Assembly (NCBI GenBank): GCA_947492995.1
Contig: CANLOU010000004.1
Location: 248,001 to 312,000 of the forward strand
Reading direction: 5' to 3'
Origin: an uncultured Litoreibacter sp.
GTDB lineage: Bacteria; Pseudomonadota; Alphaproteobacteria; Rhodobacterales; Rhodobacteraceae
DNA length: 64,000 bases
The notes under the pieces were generated by a model. It made no database searches. It was not told where the DNA came from and saw only the letters and a program-made list of their open reading frames with translations. Made by a program: the position numbers and the translations under genes. Position 1 is the stretch's first letter, and each line of letters begins with the position of its first letter. Positions 8,201 to 17,401 of this stretch are shown piece by piece.

Positions 8201-9766
8201 CTAGCCCAGAAGCGTCAGAAGCCCGCCCGCAATGGCGGGGGACAGCAGCCCTGCGGCACGCGAAATCTGATCCTTCGCCGTTTGGTCGGCCAGCTCATGA
8301 AATGCGCCGCCCTTTTGTTGGGCGCCTAGGATGGATTTGAATTTCGCCTCCGTCGAGCCCAGCTCCAGCGTGACATTGTCCCAAAGCGGCTCGCTTTTGT
8401 TGGTGCTGGGATGGGCCGCGGTCAGGTCAACATTGGGGCCGGCAAATACCCCGGAAATCTTCCAGCTGGAGGAGGGCTTTGGCGCTTTGGGCTCTGCCTG
8501 CGAAATCGGCATGAGCCGCAAGGTGGGCCAGCCAAACAACACCACCAGCGCCGCCGACATGCCGGCGCCCAGCACCATCAGCCATGTGTCACCGCTGGCT
8601 TTGATCGCGGTGACGTAGCTGTCGGGGCCGGTCAGGCTCAGCTCCAGCACATCAATCCCCAAAGCCAGTGTAAGCAACGCAAAGATCATCCCCATGGCCG
8701 CAACTGTGCTGAAGCGGCGAATGACGATCATGCAGTCGGAGGCGGGCAGCCCCCAATCAATCAGCGGCTCATAGGACGCGCTGCCTATGCGCGGGCCGCG
8801 GTTTGTCTTGGGCGAGGGCTTGATTGCCATCTCCAAGGTGGCGTCCGTTTTGGGCGGGTTCTCTGCCTCGTATGCCACCTTTTCATACAGGGCGGTTACC
8901 GCGCGGGTGGGTAACAATTGGCTTTCCTTGGAGGCTTTGTAGAAGGCGTTGCCGATCTCCTCCACCTTGGCGGTTGAGGGGTAGGAGCGGCCGAACAGGA
9001 AGGTGCCAAACCCGGTCGCAAAAATCAGCGACGTGACCAGCCCAAGGATCAAAACAGCGCAGCCCATCACCAGATAAAGCGCGACCTCCGGTCCGGACCA
9101 AAGGATGCCCGCCGTTTGCCTGACCGAAAGCGGGCCGGGGAGGTCGATAAGCAATAGCATCGCCGCAATGGCCAACGCGCCAAGGGCGGAAAACCCGTTG
9201 ACCAGCACGCGCGGTTTAAGCGCCATGATGGTGGCGCGTTCCGCGACGGTGGTGTTCCAATGCCGCTTGATGACCGCCAATTGCGCATTAATCGCAATGA
9301 GGCAGCCGATGCTGAAGGCCGTAAGGGTGACAATGAAAATGGTGAGGCTGCGGTACCGGGCATGGGTCTTTACTGCGTCCTTCGTTGCCTCCACTTCAGC
9401 GGCGGCGTCAAGCGCGGTCAATTCCTCAACAATGGCGCGGGCGGCGTCGGGATCAGTGGCGTCGCCGTCCAAAGCCTTGATGCGGGCGGCCAAGTCTGCC
9501 GCCACGATGGCCTTGCCTGCGCCAATCTCTGTCTCATACGTCGTGGCAGGCGTGTCTTTGGTAAGGCTCTGCGCCGACGGAGCCAACAGGGAGGCCACCA
9601 GAACGCAGAAAACCGGCAGCAGCGACAACGCAAATAGCGGCCAGCAGGATTGACGCAGCTTGGCAGGCGTTTCCCGTTCCGGGCGCCTGAGCGCGTCTTT
9701 GTACAGATCGACGGCGGCCTTGATTTCGGCGCGCCCCTGCAGCGGTTTTGTAACGTCAAATTCCAA
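8201..9766 (-). CDS. Large polytopic membrane protein, unknown function
   Basis: This 521-residue protein is not recognised. It opens with a 40-residue basic, soluble segment, then a hydrophobic helix (about 44-64). An Ala- and Asp-rich stretch (about 70-130), likely periplasmic and possibly coiled, is followed by helices near 143-160, 193-210, 228-255, 360-380 and 393-412. The last 100 residues are soluble. No catalytic motif is evident. It sits between a corrinoid-binding protein (107 bases upstream) and a GST (58 bases downstream) on the same strand. The length, strand bias and lack of a competing frame support a real gene. Confidence 0.75.
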   Translation of the reverse strand: MEFDVTKPLQGRAEIKAAVDLYKDALRRPERETPAKLRQSCWPLFALSLLPVFCVLVASLLAPSAQSLTKDTPATTYETEIGAGKAIVAADLAARIKALDGDATDPDAARAIVEELTALDAAAEVEATKDAVKTHARYRSLTIFIVTLTAFSIGCLIAINAQLAVIKRHWNTTVAERATIMALKPRVLVNGFSALGALAIAAMLLLIDLPGPLSVRQTAGILWSGPEVALYLVMGCAVLILGLVTSLIFATGFGTFLFGRSYPSTAKVEEIGNAFYKASKESQLLPTRAVTALYEKVAYEAENPPKTDATLEMAIKPSPKTNRGPRIGSASYEPLIDWGLPASDCMIVIRRFSTVAAMGMIFALLTLALGIDVLELSLTGPDSYVTAIKASGDTWLMVLGAGMSAALVVLFGWPTLRLMPISQAEPKAPKPSSSWKISGVFAGPNVDLTAAHPSTNKSEPLWDNVTLELGSTEAKFKSILGAQQKGGAFHELADQTAKDQISRAAGLLSPAIAGGLLTLLG

Positions 9767-9873
9767 AGCAAGCGTCCCCCAAGAGCAATGCGCATAAAAA
9801 TAATGCAGGCATTACGTCCTGAAAGAGCAGTCAGGTCAAGTCGGTCAGTGTTTGGCCGTGGGGTGCGGTGGCG

Positions 9874-10578
9874 CTAGCCCGCCGCCAACTGGTTATGTTT
9901 GCGGGCCATGAATTCCTTGGCTGTTTCAACCGCGACGGCCGCATCGCGGCAATAGGCGTCGGCGCCGATGGCTTTACCGAATTCCTCGTTCAGTGGCGCC
10001 CCGCCGACCAGCACGGTGTAGTCGTCGCGGCGGCCTTTGGCGACCAGTTGGTCGATGACCACCTTCATGTAAGGCATGGTCGTGGTCAGCAGGGCGGACA
10101 TGCCCAGAATGTCGGGCTCTTCTTCATCGAGTGCCGCGAAATAATCTTCGACTGAGTTGTTGATGCCAAGGTCCACGATCTCAAAGCCTGCGCCTTCCAT
10201 CATCATGCCGACAAGGTTCTTGCCGATGTCGTGGATGTCGCCCTTGACGGTCCCGATGACCATTTTGCCAACACGCGGAGCGCCGGTTTCGGCCAGCAGC
10301 GGTTTGAGGATGGCCATGCCGCCCTTCATCGCATTAGCGGCCAGCAGCACCTCAGGCACAAACAGGATGCCGTCGCGGAAGTCGTTGCCGACGATGGTCA
10401 TGCCGCCAACAAGGGCCTCGGTCAGGACGCGGTAGGGTTCCCAGCCGCGTTCCAGCAGAATGTTGACGCCTTCCTCGATTTCTTCCTTCAGACCGTCATA
10501 GAGGTCGTCAAACATCTGCGCGACGAGGTCTTCGTCGTTCAGCTCGCTTAGGATGATGTCGTCTTCTAGGTCTGACAT
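9874..10578 (-). CDS. Corrinoid (B12)-binding protein, MtbC / MetH-cobalamin-domain type
   Basis: The 234-residue product is a methyl-carrier corrinoid protein. A helical cap domain (about 15-95) is followed by a Rossmann-like cobalamin domain. The DxHxxG signature is DIHDIG at 114-119, with His116 the expected lower axial ligand. GxS and GG motifs follow (LGMSALLTTTMPYMK, VLVGGAPL). Such stand-alone proteins serve either methylamine-type methyltransferases or a divided methionine synthase. The bmt homocysteine methyltransferase 1.5 kb away favours the second role. The methyl-THF binding and reactivation subunits are not in this window. Confidence 0.9.
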   Translation of the reverse strand: MSDLEDDIILSELNDEDLVAQMFDDLYDGLKEEIEEGVNILLERGWEPYRVLTEALVGGMTIVGNDFRDGILFVPEVLLAANAMKGGMAILKPLLAETGAPRVGKMVIGTVKGDIHDIGKNLVGMMMEGAGFEIVDLGINNSVEDYFAALDEEEPDILGMSALLTTTMPYMKVVIDQLVAKGRRDDYTVLVGGAPLNEEFGKAIGADAYCRDAAVAVETAKEFMARKHNQLAAG

Positions 10579-10687
10579 GGGAAACGCCTTTTGAGTGTGT
10601 CTTTTTCCGAGTGTTGGCCCTAACGCGTTCCGGTTGCAATTTAATTTACGACATGCGCGGAGCCATGACCGACTTGTGATTGCACGT

Positions 10688-10702
10688 GTTCTTATTTTGT
10701 TC
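10688..10702 (+). promoter_or_regulatory. LexA box (SOS operator), GTTC-N7-GTTC
   Basis: The sequence GTTCTTATTTTGTTC is an exact match to the alphaproteobacterial LexA operator, a direct repeat of GTTC with seven bases between. It ends 12 bases before the ATG of the radical SAM gene at 10715, a position where bound LexA would block transcription. The same motif precedes uvrA in this window, which supports the assignment. Confidence 0.8.
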
Positions 10703-10714
10703 TAAATTGATTTG

Positions 10715-11797
10715 ATGGAGCTAGACCCTCAGATTGATGCCGCATTGCGGCGTGGGCGTGGGGCCGCGTCGAACCAGACCAACCGGTTTGAACGGCTGGT
10801 CTCGGTGGGCATTGATGACGGCTGGGGGCGCGACGAAGACCTGCCGCCCGTCAGGACCGAGGTCAGCGTCGAGGTGCCGCGCAAGGTGATCTCCCGCAAC
10901 ACCTCGCCGGACCTGCATTTTGACCGGTCCATCAACCCGTATCGGGGGTGCGAACATGGCTGCATCTATTGCTTCGCGCGGCCAAGCCATGCCTATCTGG
11001 GACTGTCGCCGGGGCTTGATTTCGAAACGCGTTTGATTGCGCGGCCAGATGCGCCGGCAGTGCTACGTCGGGAGCTGGCTGTGGCGTCTTACGCGCCGCG
11101 CGTGATCGCCATTGGCACCAACACGGACCCGTATCAACCGCTTGAGAAAACACATAAAATCATGCGTGGGTTATTGGAAGTTCTGGCAGAGCATCGCCAC
11201 CCCGTGGCGATTGTGACGAAGGGCGTTTTGATTGAGCGCGACGTTGATGTTTTGACCGAGCTGGCCGCAGACGGGCTGGTGCGGGTCGGGATTTCGGTGA
11301 CCACATTGCAGCGCGATGTGGCCCGCAAGGCGGAGCCGCGCGTGCCGTCGCCCGCGCGGCGGTTGAAGACGATTGAGCGGCTGGCTGAAGCGGGGGTCGA
11401 GGTTCGTCTGATGGCCTCGCCGCTGATCCCGGGGCTGACCGATCACGAGCTGGAATCGCTGCTGGAGGCGGGCCGGGATGCGGGGGCTTTATGCGCGTCG
11501 GTCACGCCTTTGAGGTTGCCGCGCGAGGTGTCGCCGTTGTTTCAGGACTGGCTGGCGGAGCATTTCCCGGACCGCGCCAAACGCGTCATGGCGCGGGTCC
11601 GGGAGATGCATGGCGGTCAAGATTATGATGCAAATTTTGGCACCCGTATGCGCGGCTCTGGCACCTATGCCGCGCTGATCCAGCAGCGGTATCGCAAAGC
11701 GTGCAAGCGGCTGGGCTTGGCAGAAAAGCTGCCGCCGTTGCGCAGTGACCTGTTCAAAGTGCCGGCGCGGGCTGGGGATCAGCTGAGTTTGTTCTGA
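10715..11797 (+). CDS. PA0069-family radical SAM protein, photoproduct-lyase-like
   Basis: This 360-residue protein carries a radical SAM CxxxCxxC motif within CEHGCIYCFARPSH (Cys79, 83 and 86), which binds a 4Fe-4S cluster and SAM. The YRGCEHGCIYCFAR context is that of the PA0069 / Rv2578c family, related to spore photoproduct lyase (SplB). A role in DNA-damage handling is inferred, not shown. The ATG at 10715 is chosen over an adjacent upstream TTG. A perfect LexA box lies just upstream, so the gene is probably SOS-induced. A 21-bp palindrome starts three bases after the stop codon. Confidence 0.9.
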   Translation: MELDPQIDAALRRGRGAASNQTNRFERLVSVGIDDGWGRDEDLPPVRTEVSVEVPRKVISRNTSPDLHFDRSINPYRGCEHGCIYCFARPSHAYLGLSPGLDFETRLIARPDAPAVLRRELAVASYAPRVIAIGTNTDPYQPLEKTHKIMRGLLEVLAEHRHPVAIVTKGVLIERDVDVLTELAADGLVRVGISVTTLQRDVARKAEPRVPSPARRLKTIERLAEAGVEVRLMASPLIPGLTDHELESLLEAGRDAGALCASVTPLRLPREVSPLFQDWLAEHFPDRAKRVMARVREMHGGQDYDANFGTRMRGSGTYAALIQQRYRKACKRLGLAEKLPPLRSDLFKVPARAGDQLSLF

Positions 11798-11800
11798 GTG

Positions 11801-11821
11801 CGAATTTTAGACTAAAATTCG
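11801..11821. repeat. 21-bp palindrome after stop codon (single unit)
   Basis: The arms CGAATTTTAG and CTAAAATTCG are perfect reverse complements around a single A. It begins three bases after the radical SAM stop codon. The 10-1-10 layout matches each half of the twin palindromes at 28969 and 49094, so it is probably a single-unit relative. It may act as a terminator or 3'-end stabiliser. Confidence 0.6.
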
Positions 11822-12131
11822 GGCACGATTGAAGCCCCGGGCACGGGCCCGAGGGTGCTGCGTCTTGGTGCTGCTGTTATAAAAAAGGTGGCGACGTCGC
11901 CATTCCTGCGGACCGCTCTAAGCGGTGTCCTTTGCGCAGGGGGCCACCCCCACGCATCTGGTCTACCGGTAGCGCCAGAGTGCGTCGCGTGAGACGGGCT
12001 TTAACCGGCTGCGGCGCTCCAAGAGCCACATATGGATACGACGGCGGGCCTGTGTCTGACGCGCCGAAGGTTCGAACGGCGGCAGGTATAGCTGGCCCAA
12101 ATTTACGACATCTTAATCGACCGTTCGCAGC
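11822..12131. other. Intergenic stretch with strong stem-loop potential
   Basis: No credible coding frame is seen in these 310 bases. From 11887 to 11948 the sequence can form nested stems: GGTGGC with GCCACC, CCTGCG with CGCAGG, and an apical CCGCT-CTA-AGCGG. A TATAAA precedes it at about 11879. Further inverted repeats (CTACCGGTAG; AGCGCC with GGCGCT) follow. It could be a small RNA gene or a 3' structure. It does not match SRP RNA, RNase P or tmRNA as I know them. Confidence 0.4.
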
Positions 12132-13160
<1,029 letters not shown>

Positions 13161-13176
13161 GTCGGGCGTCCTTTGA

Positions 13177-13200
13177 TGTCATGCGCTGCAGCGCATGACA
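13177..13200. promoter_or_regulatory. Perfect 24-bp palindrome upstream of bmt
   Basis: TGTCATGCGCTG is followed directly by its reverse complement, with no spacer. It lies 17 bases upstream of the bmt start codon, inside the probable leader. The lack of a loop favours a protein-binding operator over an RNA hairpin. The regulator is unknown. Confidence 0.5.
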
Positions 13201-13219
13201 CGGGGGCGGACGTGAGGCA

Positions 13220-13249
13220 AATTCATAAAATCCATAATGATTATGAATT
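13220..13249. promoter_or_regulatory. Nested inverted repeats, candidate bmt operator
   Basis: Outer arms AATTCATAA (13220-13228) and TTATGAATT (13241-13249) are perfect. A smaller palindrome, CATAAT-G-ATTATG, lies at 13233-13245 and overlaps the right arm. The AT-rich block is about 60 bases upstream of bmt, a likely promoter position. A methionine-pathway regulator is possible, but none is identifiable. Confidence 0.4.
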
Positions 13250-13265
13250 CGACTGGGCGCAAATC

Positions 13266-13293
13266 AAAGAAAAGGCCACCCAAGGGCGGCCTT
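13266..13293 (-). terminator. Rho-independent terminator of the zeta-subunit gene
   Basis: On the minus strand, AAGGCCGCCC pairs with GGGTGGCCTT across a two-base loop and is followed by TTTTC. It lies 27 bases after the DUF1476 stop codon, so it ends that transcript before the bmt promoter region. Confidence 0.75.
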
Positions 13294-13319
13294 CCGGTCT
13301 TAACAAAGAGGTTTAACCC

Positions 13320-13634
13320 TCAGACTTCGCTTACGATTTGAGCTTTCGCTTCTATCATCAGCTCGGTCATCTTGGCGCGGATGGTCTCGTTGTCGGACTT
13401 GCTGCCCAGATCGCCCGCAACTTTGCGCAACACGTCATCATCGCCCGCTTCTTCGAAATCGGCTTTCACGACTTCCTTGGCATAGTTGGCCGCGTCGTCG
13501 CCGGATTTGCCCATCAGGCCTGCCGCCCAAAGGCCCAGCAGTTTGTTGCGGCGGGCTTCGGCCTTGAACTGCATTTCAGCGTCATGGGCGTATTTGTTTT
13601 CAAAAGCATCTGCGCGGTCGTCAAAGCTGGCCAT
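13320..13634 (-). CDS. F1-ATPase inhibitor zeta subunit (DUF1476)
   Basis: The 104-residue protein matches the zeta subunit first described in the Paracoccus ATP synthase. There it inserts into F1 and blocks ATP hydrolysis when the proton gradient falls. The N-terminal FDDRADAFENKYAHD is the conserved inhibitory segment. RRNKLLGLWAA and the four-helix body follow. The gene is monocistronic, with a clear terminator downstream. It is a hallmark of alphaproteobacteria. A function other than ATPase regulation has not been shown for the family to my knowledge. Confidence 0.92.
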   Translation of the reverse strand: MASFDDRADAFENKYAHDAEMQFKAEARRNKLLGLWAAGLMGKSGDDAANYAKEVVKADFEEAGDDDVLRKVAGDLGSKSDNETIRAKMTELMIEAKAQIVSEV

Positions 13635-13807
13635 TCGGGCCTCCGTTTTAGGGGTTGTGTTGCCTTAGATATGACCATGGACGGGCCTCCGCGCAAGGGG
13701 AAGACGCTAGATATAGTGGCTTAACTTGTGTGGCGGGGCGGGCTGGCGTATAGGCTGCGTCAACGCAGGGCCGCAGTGAGTCCCTCGCGCGCTTTGGGGA
13801 CCGCATT

Positions 13808-14569
13808 ATGGCACGTCGCAAGAAAATCTACGAAGGCAAAGCCAAGACCATGTATGAGGGCCCCGAGCCCGGCACATTGGTCCAGTATTTCAAGGATGAC
13901 GCGACCGCGTTCAACGCCGAAAAGCGCGCCACCATCGAAGGCAAGGGCGTGTTGAACAACCGCCTGAGCGAGTTCTTCATGACAGGGCTGACGCAAATCG
14001 GCGTGCCGAACCATTTCCTGAAGCGTTTGAACATGCGCGAGCAGCTGATCCGCGCGGTTGAGATCATCCCGCTGGAAGTGATTGTGCGCAACTATGCCGC
14101 CGGGTCCATGGCCAAGCGGCTGGGCATGGAAGAGGGCACCGTGCTGCCGCGCCCCATCGTTGAGTTCTCCTACAAAAACGACGATCTGGGCGACCCGCTG
14201 GTGCCCGAGGAATATATCATCGCCTTTGGGTGGGCGTCGCAGCAGGACATGGACGATATGGTCGCCTTGGCCCTGCGGGTGAACGACTTCTTGTCGGGCG
14301 TGATGTACGGCGTGGGCATCAAGCTGGTCGATTTCAAGATTGAGATCGGGCGTCACTATGAGGGCGACTATCAGCGGTTGATCGTGGCGGATGAGATCTC
14401 GCCTGACTCGTGCCGGTTGTGGGACATTGAGACCGGCCAGAAGCTGGACAAGGACGTGTTCCGCCGCGACCTGGGCGATTTGGCGGATGCCTATACCGAG
14501 GTGGCCAAACGTTTGGGCGTGATGCCGCAAAACAACCCCCAGCCGGGCAAGCCGCAGCTAATTAACTGA
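13808..14569 (+). CDS. purC: SAICAR synthetase
   Basis: PurC joins CAIR and aspartate with ATP to give SAICAR in purine synthesis. The 253-residue length fits the bacterial family. Recognisable blocks are [13 protein letters not shown] at residues 5-17 (nucleotide loop), [15 protein letters not shown] near residue 90, and [11 protein letters not shown] near 175. The N terminus starts [11 protein letters not shown] as in other Rhodobacterales. It heads a purC-purS-purQ cluster, separated from purS by 68 bases that contain a GGATATTT-type motif. purL, which often follows, is not in this stretch. Confidence 0.97.
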   Translation: MARRKKIYEGKAKTMYEGPEPGTLVQYFKDDATAFNAEKRATIEGKGVLNNRLSEFFMTGLTQIGVPNHFLKRLNMREQLIRAVEIIPLEVIVRNYAAGSMAKRLGMEEGTVLPRPIVEFSYKNDDLGDPLVPEEYIIAFGWASQQDMDDMVALALRVNDFLSGVMYGVGIKLVDFKIEIGRHYEGDYQRLIVADEISPDSCRLWDIETGQKLDKDVFRRDLGDLADAYTEVAKRLGVMPQNNPQPGKPQLIN

Positions 14570-14580
14570 GCGTCGGGTTT

Positions 14581-14600
14581 GGATATTTTTGGAACAATGA
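14581..14600 (+). repeat. Dispersed GGATATTT 3'-end motif, copy 2
   Basis: GGATATTTTTGGAACAATGA starts 12 bases after the purC stop codon, on the coding strand. It is slightly diverged from the other three copies (an extra G before AAC). Being inside the purC-purS interval, it may be an RNA processing or partial termination site rather than a full terminator. Confidence 0.5.
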
Positions 14601-14637
14601 TGGGTGGTGTTGCGCCCATGAATGGAGGAAAGCCGCG

Positions 14638-14868
14638 ATGAAAGCCAAGGTACATGTGATGTTGAAAAACGGCGTGTTGGACCCGCAGGGGGAGGCCGTG
14701 AAACATGCGCTTGGAACGCTGGGCTTTGAGGGCGTGGACGGCGTGCGCCAAGGCAAGGTGATCGAGCTTGATCTGGCCGACGGCACGTCTGAGGCCACTG
14801 TGGCCGAGATGTGTGAGAAACTTTTGGCCAACACAGTGATCGAGAGCTACTCGATCGAGATGGTGTGA
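14638..14868 (+). CDS. purS: FGAM synthetase subunit PurS
   Basis: PurS is the small structural subunit that bridges PurL and PurQ in the three-part FGAM synthetase. The protein has 76 residues, the usual length. Its start [20 protein letters not shown] and the middle [17 protein letters not shown] are diagnostic. A good ribosome site (GGAGGAAAG) precedes the ATG. The gene ends three bases before the purQ ATG, so the two are coupled. Confidence 0.95.
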   Translation: MKAKVHVMLKNGVLDPQGEAVKHALGTLGFEGVDGVRQGKVIELDLADGTSEATVAEMCEKLLANTVIESYSIEMV

Positions 14869-14870
14869 CC

Positions 14871-15539
14871 ATGAAGGCGGCGGTTCTGACATTTCCCGGA
14901 TCAAACTGCGACCGTGATCTGGCAGAAGGGTTCCAGCAAGCGGGCGCGGATGTCACCATGGTGTGGCACAAGGACACCGAATTGCCCTCTGGTCTGGATG
15001 TGATCGGCATTCCGGGCGGGTTTTCATTTGGGGATTACCTGCGCTGCGGTGCGATTGCGGCGCGGTCCCCGATTTGTTCGGCCGTGGTCGCGTTCGCCAA
15101 ACGGGGCGGGCATGTCATTGGCATTTGCAACGGTTTTCAGGTGCTGTGCGAAACCGGCCTGCTGCCGGGCGTTTTGATGCGCAATGCCGGGCTCAAATTT
15201 GTCTGCCGCCAGCAGGGTTTGCAGGTCGGCACGGCCGACAGCCCGTACACCAGCGGGTTTGCAAAGGGCGCCCGGATCACGGTGCCGATTGCGCATCACG
15301 ATGGGAATTATTCGGCTGACGCCGAGATCGTGGCGCGGCTTAAGGGCGAAGACCGGGTGGCCTTCACCTATCTGGACAACCCCAACGGGTCTGTTGACGA
15401 TATTGCCGGTGTGCTGTCGGAGAACCGGCGCGTGCTTGGCATGATGCCCCATCCTGAGCGGGCGACGGAGGCCGCGCATGGCAACACTGATGGGGCCAAG
15501 CTGTTTGCCGCGTTGATCGGGTCTATGGCGACGGCGTAA
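14871..15539 (+). CDS. purQ: FGAM synthetase glutaminase subunit PurQ
   Basis: PurQ is a class I glutamine amidotransferase that delivers ammonia to PurL for FGAM synthesis. The protein has 222 residues. The nucleophile elbow GICNGFQVL contains the catalytic cysteine (about residue 86), and the C-terminal [10 protein letters not shown] carries the catalytic His and Glu. The N terminus [16 protein letters not shown] is typical, so ATG at 14871 is preferred to a GTG six bases upstream that overlaps purS. The partner PurL must be encoded elsewhere. Confidence 0.96.
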   Translation: MKAAVLTFPGSNCDRDLAEGFQQAGADVTMVWHKDTELPSGLDVIGIPGGFSFGDYLRCGAIAARSPICSAVVAFAKRGGHVIGICNGFQVLCETGLLPGVLMRNAGLKFVCRQQGLQVGTADSPYTSGFAKGARITVPIAHHDGNYSADAEIVARLKGEDRVAFTYLDNPNGSVDDIAGVLSENRRVLGMMPHPERATEAAHGNTDGAKLFAALIGSMATA

Positions 15540-15604
15540 TCCCGCCGACGCCACCCAAACCCGTCTATTGAGCAACGCGGCGCGACGCCGTAGTTTGCAC
15601 CAGT

Positions 15605-17401
15605 ATGTTGCCAACCACGCCGTCCAAAGACATGCCGCCGCGCCCGATTGGCGCGAAATGGCAAATCCGGCTTTTCGCCGTCATGTCCATCGCTTTGGCG
15701 GTGATGATCGTGTGGGTGTCCAACCTCTGGTTGACGGATCGCTTCACGGAGCGGACGCGATCCTCCGCCGAGCTGCGGGTTGCGCTGTATTCCAATGCGA
15801 TCATCTCTGAATTGCAGCGCAACCGCGTGGTGCCTTTGCTGTTGTCGCGGGACCCGTTGATGGTCAGCGCGCTGAATTCAAACGACTTTTCGGCAACATC
15901 GCAGCGGCTGATTTCATTCTCGGAAGAGATTGGCGCAGCCCAGTTGCGGCTGCTGGATGAGGAGGGGCGCACGGTGGCGTCCTCTGACCGGACGCAGATC
16001 GGCGAGGCGCATCGCAACGCGGGCTTTTTCGTCAACGCGTTGCGGACCAACGACACCATCTTCACCACCACCGAGCTGGACACCGGTGCCGTGCAGTTCA
16101 ACTACTCGCGGCGGATCGAATCCGAGAAGCAGGGCATTGGCGTGATCGTCGTCGATGTGGACCTACGCCAGTTTGAAGGGCGGTGGAGGTCCTCGTCGGA
16201 GGCCGTGATGATTACCGATAGCGAGGGCCAGATCGTGATCGCGACCGACCCGCGCTGGCGCGGGCAGGGTGTGGACGAGGCTTTGGCGGCCAGCTCGCCC
16301 GCCAGCGCGTTTCAGCGGGCGATGGATGCCACCAACGGCATTTTTGATCTGGGCCGGTCCCCGGATGCCTATCTGCGCGGCGAAGCGGTGATGCAGGTTG
16401 ACCGGCGCATTCCGTTTCGTGGGTGGCGGCTGATTAGCTTTTCAACCTACGCCTCGGTCCGCGAAAGGGTAAACGGGGTTTTAGCGTTGGAAATCATGGG
16501 CTTTGCCATTGTTCTTGCGCTGACATTTTATGTGCTGTCGCGCCGGGCGCAGTCGGCGGCGGGCTTTTTCAGGCGTGAAAGCGAGCAGCTGCGCGAGCTG
16601 AATGCCCGGCTGAGCCGCGAGATTGCCGAGCGCAAAAAGATGCAGGAAACACTGGCCGTGGCAGAGCAGTCCTTGGCGCAGTCGCAGAAGCTGGCGGCGC
16701 TTGGCGAGATGTCGGCGGCGGTCAGCCATGAATTGAACCAGCCGCTGGCGGCGATGAAGACCTATTTGGCGGGGGCCAAGCTGCTGTTGCAGCGCAAGCG
16801 GCCGGAAGAGGCGCAAAGCTCGTTCCAACGCATTGACGACCTGATTGAGCGGATGGGGGCAATCACCAAGCAGCTGAAATCCTATGCCCGCAAGGGCGGG
16901 GACACGTTGTTGGAGGTGGATTTGCGTGACGCAGTGTCGGGGTCCTTGTCGATGATGGAGCCGCAGTTGAAACGCGGTGACGTCAAGGTTCTGGTGACCT
17001 TGCCGGACCACCCGGTGCCGGTCATTGCTGACCGCGTCCGGCTGGAGCAGGTCATTATCAACCTGTTTCGCAATGCGCTTGATGCGACCAAGACCTTAGA
17101 CGCGCCGCAGATCGAGATTATGCTGAACGCGGGCGAAACCGCCACGCTGTCGCTGCGCGACAACGGGGAGGGGATCGAGAACCTCGATGACCTGTTTGAA
17201 CCCTTCTACACCACCAAACAGCCGGGCGAAGGTGTGGGGCTGGGATTGGCCATTTCATCCTCCATCGTGACCGAGCTGGGAGGCACCCTAACGGCAAGAA
17301 ACGGCCAATCGGGCGGCGCCGTGTTTGAAATGCAGCTTCCAATGCATAATTCTGCTCATAATGAAGCCGTAGACGCTGAACCCATAAAAGCCGCCGAATG
17401 A
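15605..17401 (+). CDS. dctB: C4-dicarboxylate sensor kinase, DctB-type
   Basis: The 598-residue protein has the DctB plan. A first membrane helix lies at about residues 22-45, then a periplasmic double-Cache-like sensor to about 300, a second helix (about 300-320), and a coiled-coil linker (REIAERKKMQE). A histidine kinase core follows: H-box SAAVSHELNQPLAAM (near 375) and G2 GVGLGLAIS. The ELNQPLAA form of the H-box is typical of DctB and its relatives. It should sense C4-dicarboxylates. The next gene, dctD, overlaps it by four bases (ATGA). The TRAP transporter genes it would control are not in this window. Confidence 0.85.
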   Translation: MLPTTPSKDMPPRPIGAKWQIRLFAVMSIALAVMIVWVSNLWLTDRFTERTRSSAELRVALYSNAIISELQRNRVVPLLLSRDPLMVSALNSNDFSATSQRLISFSEEIGAAQLRLLDEEGRTVASSDRTQIGEAHRNAGFFVNALRTNDTIFTTTELDTGAVQFNYSRRIESEKQGIGVIVVDVDLRQFEGRWRSSSEAVMITDSEGQIVIATDPRWRGQGVDEALAASSPASAFQRAMDATNGIFDLGRSPDAYLRGEAVMQVDRRIPFRGWRLISFSTYASVRERVNGVLALEIMGFAIVLALTFYVLSRRAQSAAGFFRRESEQLRELNARLSREIAERKKMQETLAVAEQSLAQSQKLAALGEMSAAVSHELNQPLAAMKTYLAGAKLLLQRKRPEEAQSSFQRIDDLIERMGAITKQLKSYARKGGDTLLEVDLRDAVSGSLSMMEPQLKRGDVKVLVTLPDHPVPVIADRVRLEQVIINLFRNALDATKTLDAPQIEIMLNAGETATLSLRDNGEGIENLDDLFEPFYTTKQPGEGVGLGLAISSSIVTELGGTLTARNGQSGGAVFEMQLPMHNSAHNEAVDAEPIKAAE

